A DNA stretch of 7,662 bases from assembly GCA_023246415.1 (NCBI GenBank), contig JAHFIK010000060.1:1-7662 (forward strand). Direction: 5' to 3'. Numbering within the stretch: the stretch's first letter is position 1; each line of letters starts with the position of its first letter. This stretch comes from Candidatus Uhrbacteria bacterium (GTDB lineage Bacteria; Patescibacteriota; Patescibacteriia; 2-12-FULL-60-25). This document shows, piece after piece, positions 1 through 6,561 of this stretch. The translations under genes were made by a program, and so were the position numbers. Under the pieces are notes generated by a model, which did no database searches, was not told the DNA's origin, and saw only the letters and a program-made list of their open reading frames with translations.

Positions 1-219
1 CCGGCAGGGAGTTCATCATTTTTCCAAGCATGGGTCAAATCGCTTTTTATAACACGAACTTCCCAGCCTCAGTTTAAAGAAAAGCTTCTTTTTTTCACTT
101 TCCCGAGGAGTCTGCGACGAGGGATCCCTTGGAAGCGAGATCTGAATAAAGAAGTTGCAACTTCTCTGGTGAGAATCCTTTCTAAGGGATCCCTCGTCGC
201 AGACTCCTCGGGAAAGTAA
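1..219 (+). CDS. Possible 3' end of a truncated gene, reading through the repeat element
   Basis: The frame starting at base 1 is open for 72 codons and ends at TAA 217-219, only 12 bp before the stop of the convergent nitrilase gene. The first 30 or so residues look protein-like (for example AWVKSLFITRTSQPQFKEK). From about codon 33 the reading frame is made of the inverted-repeat element, and the stop codon begins on the last base of the right arm. If real, this is the C-terminus of a gene entering from the left whose natural end was replaced by the repeat. That would be comparable to palindromic elements known inside Rickettsia genes. I do not recognise the family. A chance open frame of this length is possible, so confidence is low. 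Confidence 0.3.
   Translation, partial: PAGSSSFFQAWVKSLFITRTSQPQFKEKLLFFTFPRSLRRGIPWKRDLNKEVATSLVRILSKGSLVADSSGK
85..217. repeat. Inverted-repeat (REP/MITE-like) element, copy A
   Basis: Two perfectly complementary 34-nt arms lie at 97-130 and 184-217, separated by 53 nt. The spacer holds a perfect 16-bp palindrome, agaagttgcaacttct (150-165), so the single strand could fold into a long stem topped by a second hairpin. The arms contain GAGGAGTCTGCGACGAGGGATCCC-type sequence closely related to copy B at 1702-1819. The T-rich left flank (85-96) also matches copy B. No coding capacity or target-site duplication is visible. There is no U-tract after the stem in either direction, so it does not look like a classical terminator, although it sits just past the nitrilase stop codon. 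Confidence 0.9.
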
Positions 220-231
220 CGATGAGTGTGG

Positions 232-1032
232 CTATGAAAGTCGATAAACCCTTTTCGCCTCATCTAACACCCCAAGATCGACTTCCTGGATAAACATCCC
301 CTCCTCAGCGGACGTCAGTCGCTTCACTGCCCCAAGAATCGGCATTGCGATTTGCGAGTGCCCGATCAGCGTATCCACTGACCCGTCCGCATACCGCTGG
401 ATGCCCGCAGCATTCGCGTAAATGAGAATGCTATTCGTCTCCACCGCTCGCGCAAGGCACAGCGCATCAATTTGTTCTTCTTCGGAATTCGGATTGAGAT
501 GTGCCATTGATCCCGCAACCTCCTTATACCAATAGCTCGGACAATAGATGATCTGCACCCCCTGAGCGCTCAAACGCTGAAAAATCTCCGGGAATCGCAT
601 GTCCCAACAGATCACAATCCCTGTTCTTCCATATGCCGTCTCAAACACGGGCGCTTCTGTCCCTGGTTTGAGAAATGCATATTCTGTCGGATACAGATGA
701 TTCTTCCGATACGTGCCCAGCACCTCACCGTTTGCATTGATGTAATAGCTCGTATTGAAATTCCCTTCCGGCGTTCCTTCCATGCAAGATCCGGTCACGA
801 TATCGATGTGATACGCGGATGCGAGTCGTTGAAATGCATTACGCGTTTCATGCGTCGTATCAAGCCGCGAGAGATCGCCAAAAATCGATCCCGTTACGCA
901 GTCCTCAGGAAACACAATGACCTGCGCCTGTGCATCCGATGCCCGTTGCACGAACATCTCAATTCGTTTGAGATTCGCCTCCCGATCAAGATGCGTAATC
1001 TGAAATTGAACGACGGCGATACGGAACGACAT
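232..1032 (-). CDS. Carbon-nitrogen hydrolase (nitrilase superfamily)
   Basis: This gene encodes a 266-residue single-domain cytoplasmic amidohydrolase, the usual length for stand-alone nitrilase-fold enzymes. These hydrolyse non-peptide C-N bonds by a thioester mechanism. The Glu-Lys-Cys triad is visible: E43 in FPEDCVTG, K110 in YRKNHLYP and C142 in ICWDMRFPE. The supporting Glu of the TEYAFLKPG segment (E117) is also present. The chosen start is ATG at 1032, giving MSFRIAVVQF, which begins exactly at the first beta strand of the family. An upstream TTG (1047) would add five residues and overlap the preceding stop. The start lies 11 bp after the alpha/beta hydrolase stop, so the two are probably co-transcribed. 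The substrate cannot be read from the sequence; omega-amidase-like or aliphatic amidase roles are possible. The fold and chemistry are secure. Confidence 0.92.
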   Translation of the reverse strand: MSFRIAVVQFQITHLDREANLKRIEMFVQRASDAQAQVIVFPEDCVTGSIFGDLSRLDTTHETRNAFQRLASAYHIDIVTGSCMEGTPEGNFNTSYYINANGEVLGTYRKNHLYPTEYAFLKPGTEAPVFETAYGRTGIVICWDMRFPEIFQRLSAQGVQIIYCPSYWYKEVAGSMAHLNPNSEEEQIDALCLARAVETNSILIYANAAGIQRYADGSVDTLIGHSQIAMPILGAVKRLTSAEEGMFIQEVDLGVLDEAKRVYRLS

Positions 1033-1043
1033 AGGATGCGATC

Positions 1044-1634
1044 TCAATCCTTCAGAATAGCATCGATCAATTCCGGAAATTCATTCGTCCCCATATCCCC
1101 CTGGGTAAAATGACCCCTTCCCTTCAATTCGATGATTTCCCCGCCCAATGCATCATGGAATAGCTGGACGCTTTTCTTTCCGTCCTCCTCCTCATTGTCC
1201 GCGACAAAGATCACAATCTTCCCGACCCGCGATGCAATCGTTGAATCGATCGGATAGGTATAAAACGCCTCACGATACGGTTCATTCTCATCTGGAATCT
1301 TCCATGGGGCAACAAGAATCAATTTCGCAATCTCCTGTTTAGACTCCCCCAGCCATCGAACCAAAAAAGCGCATCCGCAGCTGTGACCGATCAAAATCGT
1401 CTCCTTGGTAATTATGTACTTCTCGAACGCCACCTTGAATCGCTCGTACTCCGGATTCCACGGCTCCGGCATCAAGGGCGTCTCCGTACTCACCCCCGCC
1501 TTTATCAGTTGATCCTTCGTCCATGGAATCCAGTGTTTATCATATGACCGCTTTTCTGGATCCTTTGCCCGCACTGCATCCGACGGGCAGCCGTGGATAA
1601 TGATGCAATTCCTCTTGTCAGAAATCATATGCAT
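1044..1634 (-). CDS. RBBP9/YdeN-like alpha/beta hydrolase
   Basis: This 196-residue protein has the compact alpha/beta-hydrolase layout of the RBBP9/YdeN (Ser_hydrolase) group. An early strand and oxyanion region IIIHGCPSDA (11-20) is followed by the nucleophile elbow ILIGHSCGCAF with Ser85. The likely acid is Asp146 in IFVADNEEEDG, and the catalytic His175 is in GRGHF. No signal peptide or membrane segment is seen, so it should act in the cytosol. Two in-frame ATGs (1634 and 1628) are possible, and neither has a clear Shine-Dalgarno sequence. It is the first gene of a two-gene minus-strand unit with the nitrilase, and it is divergent from the marR operon across an intergenic region occupied by repeat copy B. 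The natural substrate is unknown; an esterase or amidase is plausible, and a link to the nitrilase reaction is only inference from co-location. Confidence 0.88.
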   Translation of the reverse strand: MHMISDKRNCIIIHGCPSDAVRAKDPEKRSYDKHWIPWTKDQLIKAGVSTETPLMPEPWNPEYERFKVAFEKYIITKETILIGHSCGCAFLVRWLGESKQEIAKLILVAPWKIPDENEPYREAFYTYPIDSTIASRVGKIVIFVADNEEEDGKKSVQLFHDALGGEIIELKGRGHFTQGDMGTNEFPELIDAILKD

Positions 1635-1701
1635 TAAATCTTGTCATGGATTCCGATGAGGCGAAAGTCCCTCGCGACGCCACGCACGTCTCAAAGACTT
1701 A

Positions 1702-1819
1702 CTTCTTTCTTTCACTTTCCTGAGGAGTCCGCGACGAAGGATCCCTTTCCTAAGTGGTGCGTCAGTAAGAAAGGGATCCTTCGTCGCGGACTCCTCAGGA
1801 AAGTGGAATAAAAAGGAAG
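1702..1819. repeat. Inverted-repeat (REP/MITE-like) element, copy B
   Basis: Perfect 37-nt arms (1713-1749 and 1769-1805) surround a 19-nt loop. A less regular T-rich/A-rich extension of the stem reaches about 1702 and 1819. Over the shared arm, copy B differs from copy A at three positions, and each change is present in both arms so that pairing is kept. Each arm also contains a small internal hairpin (GTC-CGC-GAC). The CCTGAGG…GACGAAGGATC core resembles short dispersed repeats I have seen in several unrelated bacterial genomes; this was not checked by search. The element lies between divergent operons, about 43 bp upstream of the marR -35 box. Confidence 0.9.
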
Positions 1820-1848
1820 CTTCTCGATTACCCCCTCATTCTCACCCC

Positions 1849-1877
1849 TTGACGGTTATTCGTTAAGCATCTAAACT
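1849..1877 (+). promoter_or_regulatory. Promoter of the marR-ABC operon
   Basis: A TTGACG -35 box (1849-1854), a 17-nt spacer and a TAAACT -10 box (1872-1877) form a good sigma-70-type promoter. The predicted transcription start is near 1884, leaving a leader of only about 8 nt before the marR ATG at 1892. No ribosome-binding site fits in that space. Confidence 0.65.
1862..1876. promoter_or_regulatory. Candidate MarR operator overlapping the -10 box
   Basis: The 15-bp sequence gttaagcatctaaac is an imperfect palindrome (5 of 7 pairs match around the central base) lying across the spacer and -10 box. MarR-family repressors commonly bind such sites over their own promoters, so autorepression by the downstream gene product is a reasonable inference. 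The palindrome is weak, and chance occurrence in AT-rich promoter DNA is possible. Confidence 0.3.
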
Positions 1878-1891
1878 AATAAATTCTCACT

Positions 1892-2332
1892 ATGGACCGA
1901 ACACAGCTTATCGCGGAAATCGTTGAAGACATGGCGTCCATGCGCCGGGTGGCGTGGGGGCATGGCGGCACCAAGCCCTTAAAACGCAAGCTCACGCATG
2001 CGCAAATGGGCATCGTGTGCATGCTTACGCATGCCGGCCCGCAGTATTTAAAAGATCTGGCCGCCCGACTCCAGATGACGCCAAGCGCCGCGACTCAGCT
2101 CGTGAATGGATTGGAACACAATCATCTCGTCACTCGCTCGTCTGACCCGAACGATCGCAGAAAAATCCGGCTCGCCCTCACCCCGCTCGGCAAACGGATG
2201 ATGGCGCGGGCGCATCAGGAACGGATGAAGTCGTTTACCGCACTCCTCGCTCCGCTCACCGATGCAGAACTCCGCCAGTGGAGCGCGCTGCAACGCAAAA
2301 TCATCGCAAAAAAATCATCTTCCCATGTCTAA
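1892..2332 (+). CDS. MarR-family transcriptional regulator
   Basis: This 146-residue winged-helix regulator has the normal MarR length. The N-terminal dimerisation helix is followed by the DNA-binding domain: LTHAQMGIVCML (35-45), then the helix-turn-helix KDLAARLQMTPSAATQLVNGLEHN (about 54-77). Next comes the beta-wing VTRSSDPNDRRKIRLALTP (80-98), with the conserved Asp and Arg pattern (D85, R89, R90) and the TPLGK turn. The C-terminal helices would complete the dimer interface. Its stop codon overlaps the start of the first ABC gene by 8 nt (ATGTCTAA), so regulator and exporter are translationally linked. MarR genes placed before ABC exporters usually act as ligand-released repressors of the whole operon. 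The ligand is unknown. Confidence 0.93.
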   Translation: MDRTQLIAEIVEDMASMRRVAWGHGGTKPLKRKLTHAQMGIVCMLTHAGPQYLKDLAARLQMTPSAATQLVNGLEHNHLVTRSSDPNDRRKIRLALTPLGKRMMARAHQERMKSFTALLAPLTDAELRQWSALQRKIIAKKSSSHV

Positions 2333-4076
2333 ACCATCTTCCCGCCCCCCACGTCCAAAAGGTCCGAACCTGTTCGGGCTCTTGAAGCCGTATAAAGGGC
2401 AGATTGCCCTCCTGATCGTGCTCACGATCACGGCCAATGGACTCAACCTCGTGGTCCCGAAAATCATCTCCTCGGCGATCGATGCCTACACGAACGGGAC
2501 GTTTGTGCTGAACACGATGCTGATTGAATTCGTGTCTGTCGCGATTGGCATTTTCGCATTCACCTACATTCAGAGCATTGTTCAAACGTACGCCTCTGAA
2601 CGCGTGGCACGAGACTTGCGTACCAAACTCGCGGCGAGCATTTCCCAGCAGGAATACGCCTACATCCAGCGCGCGACCCCGGGGAAACTTCTCACGAATC
2701 TGACGAGCGACATTGATGCGGTCAAACTGTTCGTGTCACAAGCCATTGTTTCTATCATCTCTTCCATCTTCCTGATCATCGGTGCGAGCGTCCTGCTCAT
2801 TCTGATCGACTGGAAGTTGGCGCTGTGCATTCTCGCCATGGTGCCGCTGATCGCGATGACATTCTTCGTGGTCCTGCGCAAAGTGCGAAAATTGTTCCAC
2901 AAGGCACAGGAAGCCATCGACTGGCTGAACAAGGTCATCAACGAAAGCATCTTGGGCGCCGCCCTCATCCGACTCCTCAATTCTCAACAGGCGGAATCTG
3001 AAAAATTTATTGCCGCGAATGCCCAGGCGCGTGATATCGGACTCAGTATCGTCCGGCTGTTTGCGTCCATGATCCCGATCATCTCGTTCATCATGAACCT
3101 GTCCATGCTCATCATCCTCACGCTGGGTGGGCATTTCGTGATTACCGGTCGCATGTCGCTTGGAGATTTCACCGCATTCAATAACTACCTCTTTATCCTC
3201 ATCTTCCCGATCATGGTGATTGGATTCATGAGCAATGTCATTGCCCAGGCGTCCGCGTCGTACGCACGCGTTGAAAGCGTTCTGAATGCCCCGGTGCCAA
3301 AGCGCATCGGAAAACGGAAAGCAGAACCGCATGGCGGCATCGCACTCCACGATGTATCCGTGGTGTATGGAGAAAAATCCGTCCTCAAGCACGTGTCATT
3401 CACGGCAACGCCCGGAACGCGAACCGCAATCATCGGTCCGACGGCTGCTGGCAAGACACAGCTCCTCTATCTCTTAACCGGTCTCCTCGCCCCAGCATCT
3501 GGCACCATTACCTACAATGAGCTCCCACTCACCGAATACGATCCGGTCTCAATCCACCAACAAATCGGCTTCGTGTTTCAAGATAGCGCCATGTTCAACC
3601 TGACCCTGCGTGAAAACATCGCGTTCAGCAATACGGTCAGCGATGCGGATCTTGAAAAAGCGATTACCACGGCAGAACTTCGTGATTTCATCGACGCGCT
3701 TCCGGAAAAACTCGACACCATTGCCTCGGAACGCGGCACGAGTCTGTCCGGCGGACAAAAACAGCGCATCATGCTCGCTCGCGCGCTCGCACTCAATCCG
3801 AGCGTCTTGCTCCTGGATGATTTCACCGCGCGTGTGGATGCCCCAACCGAACGAAAAATTCTGAGCAACGTTCACGATACCTATCCGTGCATGACCATTA
3901 TTTCCGTGACGCAAAAGATTGCATCCGTGGAGCACTACGATCAAATCATCCTGCTCATGGAAGGCGAACTGCTTGCCAAAGGCACGCACGCCGAACTCCT
4001 CGCAAGCTCCCCGGAATACGTCCAAATCTACGAATCCCAGCAAAGCACCAACGCGTATGACTTATCAGCTGAATAA
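2325..4076 (+). CDS. ABC exporter half-transporter, degenerate-site subunit (TM287-like)
   Basis: This 583-residue half-transporter has an N-terminal six-helix type IV exporter domain (hydrophobic stretches near 24-50, 64-86, 139-163, 165-186, 248-268 and 283-305). A C-terminal ATPase domain follows from about residue 338. Visible motifs are Walker A GPTAAGKT (371-378), Q-loop Q419, a perfect LSGGQ signature (474-478) and Walker B VLLLDD (494-499). The catalytic Glu position is Asp499, and the switch-loop His is Gln530 (VTQK). These substitutions are those of the non-catalytic site in heterodimeric exporters such as TM287/288. The start is the ATG at 2325, overlapping the marR stop. The longer frame from 2262 only reads marR out of frame. 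It overlaps its partner gene by 20 nt. Export of a hydrophobic or toxic compound is likely, but the substrate is unknown. Confidence 0.95.
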   Translation: MSKPSSRPPRPKGPNLFGLLKPYKGQIALLIVLTITANGLNLVVPKIISSAIDAYTNGTFVLNTMLIEFVSVAIGIFAFTYIQSIVQTYASERVARDLRTKLAASISQQEYAYIQRATPGKLLTNLTSDIDAVKLFVSQAIVSIISSIFLIIGASVLLILIDWKLALCILAMVPLIAMTFFVVLRKVRKLFHKAQEAIDWLNKVINESILGAALIRLLNSQQAESEKFIAANAQARDIGLSIVRLFASMIPIISFIMNLSMLIILTLGGHFVITGRMSLGDFTAFNNYLFILIFPIMVIGFMSNVIAQASASYARVESVLNAPVPKRIGKRKAEPHGGIALHDVSVVYGEKSVLKHVSFTATPGTRTAIIGPTAAGKTQLLYLLTGLLAPASGTITYNELPLTEYDPVSIHQQIGFVFQDSAMFNLTLRENIAFSNTVSDADLEKAITTAELRDFIDALPEKLDTIASERGTSLSGGQKQRIMLARALALNPSVLLLDDFTARVDAPTERKILSNVHDTYPCMTIISVTQKIASVEHYDQIILLMEGELLAKGTHAELLASSPEYVQIYESQQSTNAYDLSAE

Positions 4077-5817
4077 TGCCAAAACAGACGCAAAGAGCGC
4101 AGGATTCGGAGCCTTGAAACGCCTCGGTCCTCCCCTTCGCGGCGAAGGCAAATCCATTGCCGTCGCGCTGATTGCGATTCTCTTAAATGCGGGTGCGACC
4201 CTGCTTGGACCGATCTTGATTGGGTACACGGTGGATACGTTCATCCGACACCACGACTTCCATGGCGTCCTCGTCTTCGCCCTCATCCTGCTCGGCATTT
4301 ACGCCGTCGGTTCGCTCGCAAACTACATTCAGATCATTGTCATGGGCGGCGTGGGTCGCCGCATGCTCTACCGACTGCGGAACGATATCTTCAACAAACT
4401 CCAAGAGTTGCCTGTGGCATTCTTCAATCAGAATAAAGCGGGCGATCTCATTTCGCGCATCAACAATGACACGGATCGGTTGAACCAGTTCTTCGCACAG
4501 GCACTCATGCAGTTCATCGGCAGTCTGTTTCTGATGCTGGGCGCGTGTATTTTCCTCCTGACGCTCAACATCAAACTCGGCGTGGCCACGCTCCTGCCTG
4601 CGGTTGGCGTCTTCATCGCGACACAGCTCATTTCCGGTTGGGTCAAACGAAAAAACTTGGAGAGTTTGCAAACCCTTGGCGGCATGACGTCGGAAATCCA
4701 AGAGAGCTTGAATAACTTCAAAGTCATTGTGGCATTCAATCGCTTGGATTACTTCAAGAAAAAATTCGACGAAACGAACCAGGCGAATTTCAGCGCATCT
4801 GTCCGAGCCGGATATGCGAACAATGTCTTCATCCCGATCTACGGACTCGCATCAAACCTTGCGCAGGTCATTGTCATTGGCTACGGGATCATGCTCATCA
4901 CCGGCGGTCAGCTGACGGTGGGGCTCCTGATCGGATTCCTCCTCTACGTCAACAACTTCTACCAGCCACTCCGTCAGCTCGCGGCCGTGTGGGCCTCGTT
5001 CCAGCAAGCTTTAGCCGCGCTTGACCGTATTTCAGATGTCATGAACATGCACTCTGAAATGAAAACGATTCGCGCGAAGAAGACGACAACCGACACCGAG
5101 GTCAAACTTGAATTCCACAACGTCCATTTCAGCTATCCGGAAGGAAAAGAAGTCCTGAAAGGCATTTCATTCAAACTCCTTGCCGGAAAAACGTACGCGC
5201 TCGTTGGACCCACCGGCGGCGGAAAAACAACGACCGCGTCGCTCATGGCGCGTCTGTATGACCCGACTGAAGGGACGGTTCTCTTCGATGGCCTGGATTT
5301 CCGATCCTATCCCGCGAACGTCCGCACAAAACGCATTGGGTTCATTCTTCAGGAACCATTCCTCTTTACCGGCTCCGTGCTCGACAACCTGTTCTACGGA
5401 AATGATGAATTCGTGAACGCGTCGAAAGAGAAAAAACTCGCCGAACTTGAACAGAGCGGTCTGTCTGATCTCCTGAAGAACTTTGAGAACGGACTCGACA
5501 CGGTCATCACCACAGGAAGCGACACGATCAGCTTAGGGCAACGCCAGCTCATCGCTTTCGTCCGTGCGGTCCTGCGCAAGCCGGAAGTCCTCATCCTCGA
5601 CGAAGCCACGGCAAACATCGACACCGTCACCGAACAGCTTCTTGAAGCCGTTCTCGAAAAGCTTCCAGCCAGCACCACGAAAGTCGTCATCGCCCATCGA
5701 TTGAACACGATTGCAAACGCGGACGAAATCTTCTTCGTCAACGACGGCGCCGTCACGGCCGCCGGATCACTGGATCATGCCGTTGAGATGCTCATGAAGG
5801 GAAAGCGGACGAGCTAA
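4057..5817 (+). CDS. ABC exporter half-transporter, catalytic-site subunit (TM288-like)
   Basis: This 586-residue half-transporter has membrane helices near 33-58, 70-95, 144-169, 172-194, 255-280 and 285-303, then an ATPase domain from about residue 349. Motifs are Walker A GPTGGGKT (384-391), Q-loop Q432, Walker B VLILDE with the catalytic Glu516, and switch His547 in IAHRLNTI. The signature is degenerate: ISLGQ (491-495) instead of LSGGQ. This complements the upstream subunit. The consensus ATP site would use this protein's Walker A, Walker B and His with the partner's LSGGQ, while the other site combines the partner's Asp499 and Gln530 with this ISLGQ. The start is ATG at 4057, inside the end of the upstream gene. 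The frame upstream to 3919 is only a shadow. No Shine-Dalgarno is seen, so translational coupling is likely. It is the last gene before a strong terminator. Confidence 0.95.
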   Translation: MTYQLNNAKTDAKSAGFGALKRLGPPLRGEGKSIAVALIAILLNAGATLLGPILIGYTVDTFIRHHDFHGVLVFALILLGIYAVGSLANYIQIIVMGGVGRRMLYRLRNDIFNKLQELPVAFFNQNKAGDLISRINNDTDRLNQFFAQALMQFIGSLFLMLGACIFLLTLNIKLGVATLLPAVGVFIATQLISGWVKRKNLESLQTLGGMTSEIQESLNNFKVIVAFNRLDYFKKKFDETNQANFSASVRAGYANNVFIPIYGLASNLAQVIVIGYGIMLITGGQLTVGLLIGFLLYVNNFYQPLRQLAAVWASFQQALAALDRISDVMNMHSEMKTIRAKKTTTDTEVKLEFHNVHFSYPEGKEVLKGISFKLLAGKTYALVGPTGGGKTTTASLMARLYDPTEGTVLFDGLDFRSYPANVRTKRIGFILQEPFLFTGSVLDNLFYGNDEFVNASKEKKLAELEQSGLSDLLKNFENGLDTVITTGSDTISLGQRQLIAFVRAVLRKPEVLILDEATANIDTVTEQLLEAVLEKLPASTTKVVIAHRLNTIANADEIFFVNDGAVTAAGSLDHAVEMLMKGKRTS

Positions 5818-5832
5818 CGATTGAGCACATAT

Positions 5833-5862
5833 CAAAACGATCCGCTGAGGCGGATCGTTTTG
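5833..5862. terminator. Bidirectional intrinsic terminator between convergent genes
   Basis: A perfect 13-bp stem (caaaacgatccgc, 5833-5845; complement 5850-5862) has a TGAG loop. It is A-rich on the left and T-rich on the right, so each transcript ends in a U-run. It lies 15 bp after the ABC operon stop and 11 bp after the stop of the convergent SRPBCC gene, and should serve both. Confidence 0.87.
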
Positions 5863-5873
5863 GATGACGATAT

Positions 5874-6326
5874 TCAAGATTTTTTCTCGAGCCTTTTTCT
5901 GAGTTCATTGATCACTGCTTTTTCCCAGAACTTCATGGAGAACCAACCGATCAATGGCCGAGCAATGATCCGAAGCCAACGTTTATGAATGGTCACTTGA
6001 TACGTGTAATCAATGACGGTTCCTTCTGGACGCTCAGAGAGTAATAGTTCTTCATGGCCAGACGTTCCAAATTTTAGGCTTTCATTATCCGAAATAAACC
6101 CCTTTCCAGGGAGGATCTGATACTTCATTTGGACTGGAAACTGTTTACCAAATGATTTGACAGTCGCTTCCATCTCCAAATGATTTCCTTCACGCGTAAT
6201 GACTCGGACCGCGTCCGCAACGCGTGGAAAATACTCAGGCCATTTTTCAAAGTCCGTCATGATCCGAAACACCTCCATGAGCGGAGCCTTGATCAGCCAC
6301 GTGGCATGAAGCCTAATGTCTTTCAT
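5874..6326 (-). CDS. SRPBCC / polyketide cyclase-like (RatA/START-type) protein
   Basis: This 150-residue protein is the normal size for a single helix-grip (SRPBCC) domain. The N-terminal strand IRLHATWLIKAPLMEVFRIM leads into the family's typical helix and loop TDFEKWPEYFP (24-34). The middle contains alternating beta strands, and a long amphipathic C-terminal helix (about 117-149, IGWFSMKFWEKAVINELRKRL) would close the hydrophobic cavity. Such proteins bind lipids, quinones or other hydrophobic ligands, or act as RatA-like ribosome or CoQ-associated factors; which applies here cannot be read. No signal peptide is present. The ATG at 6326 coincides with the predicted transcription start of the promoter at 6333-6361, suggesting a leaderless mRNA. 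It is a single gene, convergent with the ABC operon. Confidence 0.82.
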   Translation of the reverse strand: MKDIRLHATWLIKAPLMEVFRIMTDFEKWPEYFPRVADAVRVITREGNHLEMEATVKSFGKQFPVQMKYQILPGKGFISDNESLKFGTSGHEELLLSERPEGTVIDYTYQVTIHKRWLRIIARPLIGWFSMKFWEKAVINELRKRLEKKS

Positions 6327-6332
6327 GCCAGA

Positions 6333-6361
6333 AGGGTATCAAGAAACGCTCACACGTCCAA
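6333..6361 (-). promoter_or_regulatory. Promoter of the SRPBCC gene (leaderless)
   Basis: On the minus strand a TTGGAC -35 box (6356-6361), a 17-nt spacer and a TACCCT -10 box (6333-6338) preceded by TGA (extended -10) are seen. The expected start falls at 6326, the A of the ATG. The -10 box is only half-consensus. Confidence 0.42.
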
Positions 6362-6427
6362 CTCGGGCCAGAGGAAAGGTATTGAGAAAACCGCGAACGT
6401 GGAGGGAATGCGCATCGAGACAGATGC

Positions 6428-6455
6428 AAAAAGCTCCGCATACGCGGAACTTTTT
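6428..6455 (-). terminator. Intrinsic terminator of the tRNA-Ser gene
   Basis: A 12-bp stem (aaaaagctccgc, 6428-6439; gcggaacttttt, 6444-6455; one G-T pair) closes an ATAC loop. Read on the minus strand it starts 3 nt after the tRNA CCA and ends in a U-run. Its symmetry would also allow termination in the plus direction. Confidence 0.85.
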
Positions 6456-6458
6456 ATG

Positions 6459-6550
6459 TGGCGGAGAGGGAGGGATTCGAACCCTCGCGGGACTTTTGAT
6501 CCCCTAGGAGATTAGCAATCTCCCCCCTTCAGCCTCTTGGGTACCTCTCC
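6459..6550 (-). tRNA. tRNA-Ser (anticodon GCT)
   Basis: This complete class II tRNA is 92 nt including an encoded CCA (6459-6461). The acceptor stem GGAGAGG/CCTCTCC (6544-6550 with 6463-6469) is perfect and has discriminator G, as usual for tRNA-Ser. The D-stem CCC/GGG follows the TA at positions 8-9. The anticodon arm GGAGA-TTGCTAA-TCTCC gives anticodon GCT, which reads AGC and AGT serine codons. A long variable arm (around GGGGATCAAAAGTCCC) and a perfect T-arm GAGGG-TTCGAAT-CCCTC complete it. The terminator at 6428-6455 lies immediately downstream. Two degenerate copies of its 3' part are found on the opposite strand at 6620-6650 and 7215-7260. Confidence 0.96.
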
Positions 6551-6561
6551 GTGCTAGGCTT

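Noticed and set aside
97..217. Copy A as the transcription terminator of the nitrilase gene
   Set aside because: On the minus strand the stem is followed by an A-rich rather than a U-rich run, and its 53-nt spacer is too long for an intrinsic terminator.
69..263. Minus-strand frame with DFHSHTH, resembling a metal-binding amidohydrolase motif
   Set aside because: The frame is mostly inverted repeat and overlaps the nitrilase end. The motif is chance, as no further domain follows.
1033..1047. TTG start for the nitrilase at 1047, overlapping the hydrolase stop
   Set aside because: The ATG at 1032 matches the conserved N-terminus of the family exactly, and the extra five residues have no counterpart.
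1715..1745. Hammerhead-ribozyme-like core (CTGAGGA, short GTC-CGC-GAC stem, GACGAAG)
   Set aside because: The required GAAA is GAAG, no proper cleavage-site context is evident, and copy A loses the CTGA. The likeness is probably accidental.
2262..2324. Longer N-terminus for the first ABC transporter
   Set aside because: These codons lie wholly inside marR in another frame, and the ATG at 2325 gives the normal half-transporter start.
2301..4043. Long minus-strand frames opposite the ABC genes
   Set aside because: They are antisense shadows of strongly conserved transporter codons and have low-complexity, charge-rich translations with no domain.
3919..4056. Longer N-terminus for the second ABC transporter
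   Set aside because: This stretch is an out-of-frame reading of the first transporter's ATPase end. The ATG at 4057 fits the family length.
6180..6515. Plus-strand reading frames with WRRGRDSNPRG and GGEGGIRTLAG sequences
   Set aside because: These are translations of the antisense strand of tRNA-Ser, a well-known source of spurious protein predictions (GRDSNP-type).
6459..6550. Simple prophage or integrative-element attachment site at the 3' end of the intact tRNA
   Set aside because: The repeat copies are in inverted orientation relative to the intact tRNA and lie on its 5' side. No integrase is present, so the classical scheme does not fit as it stands.
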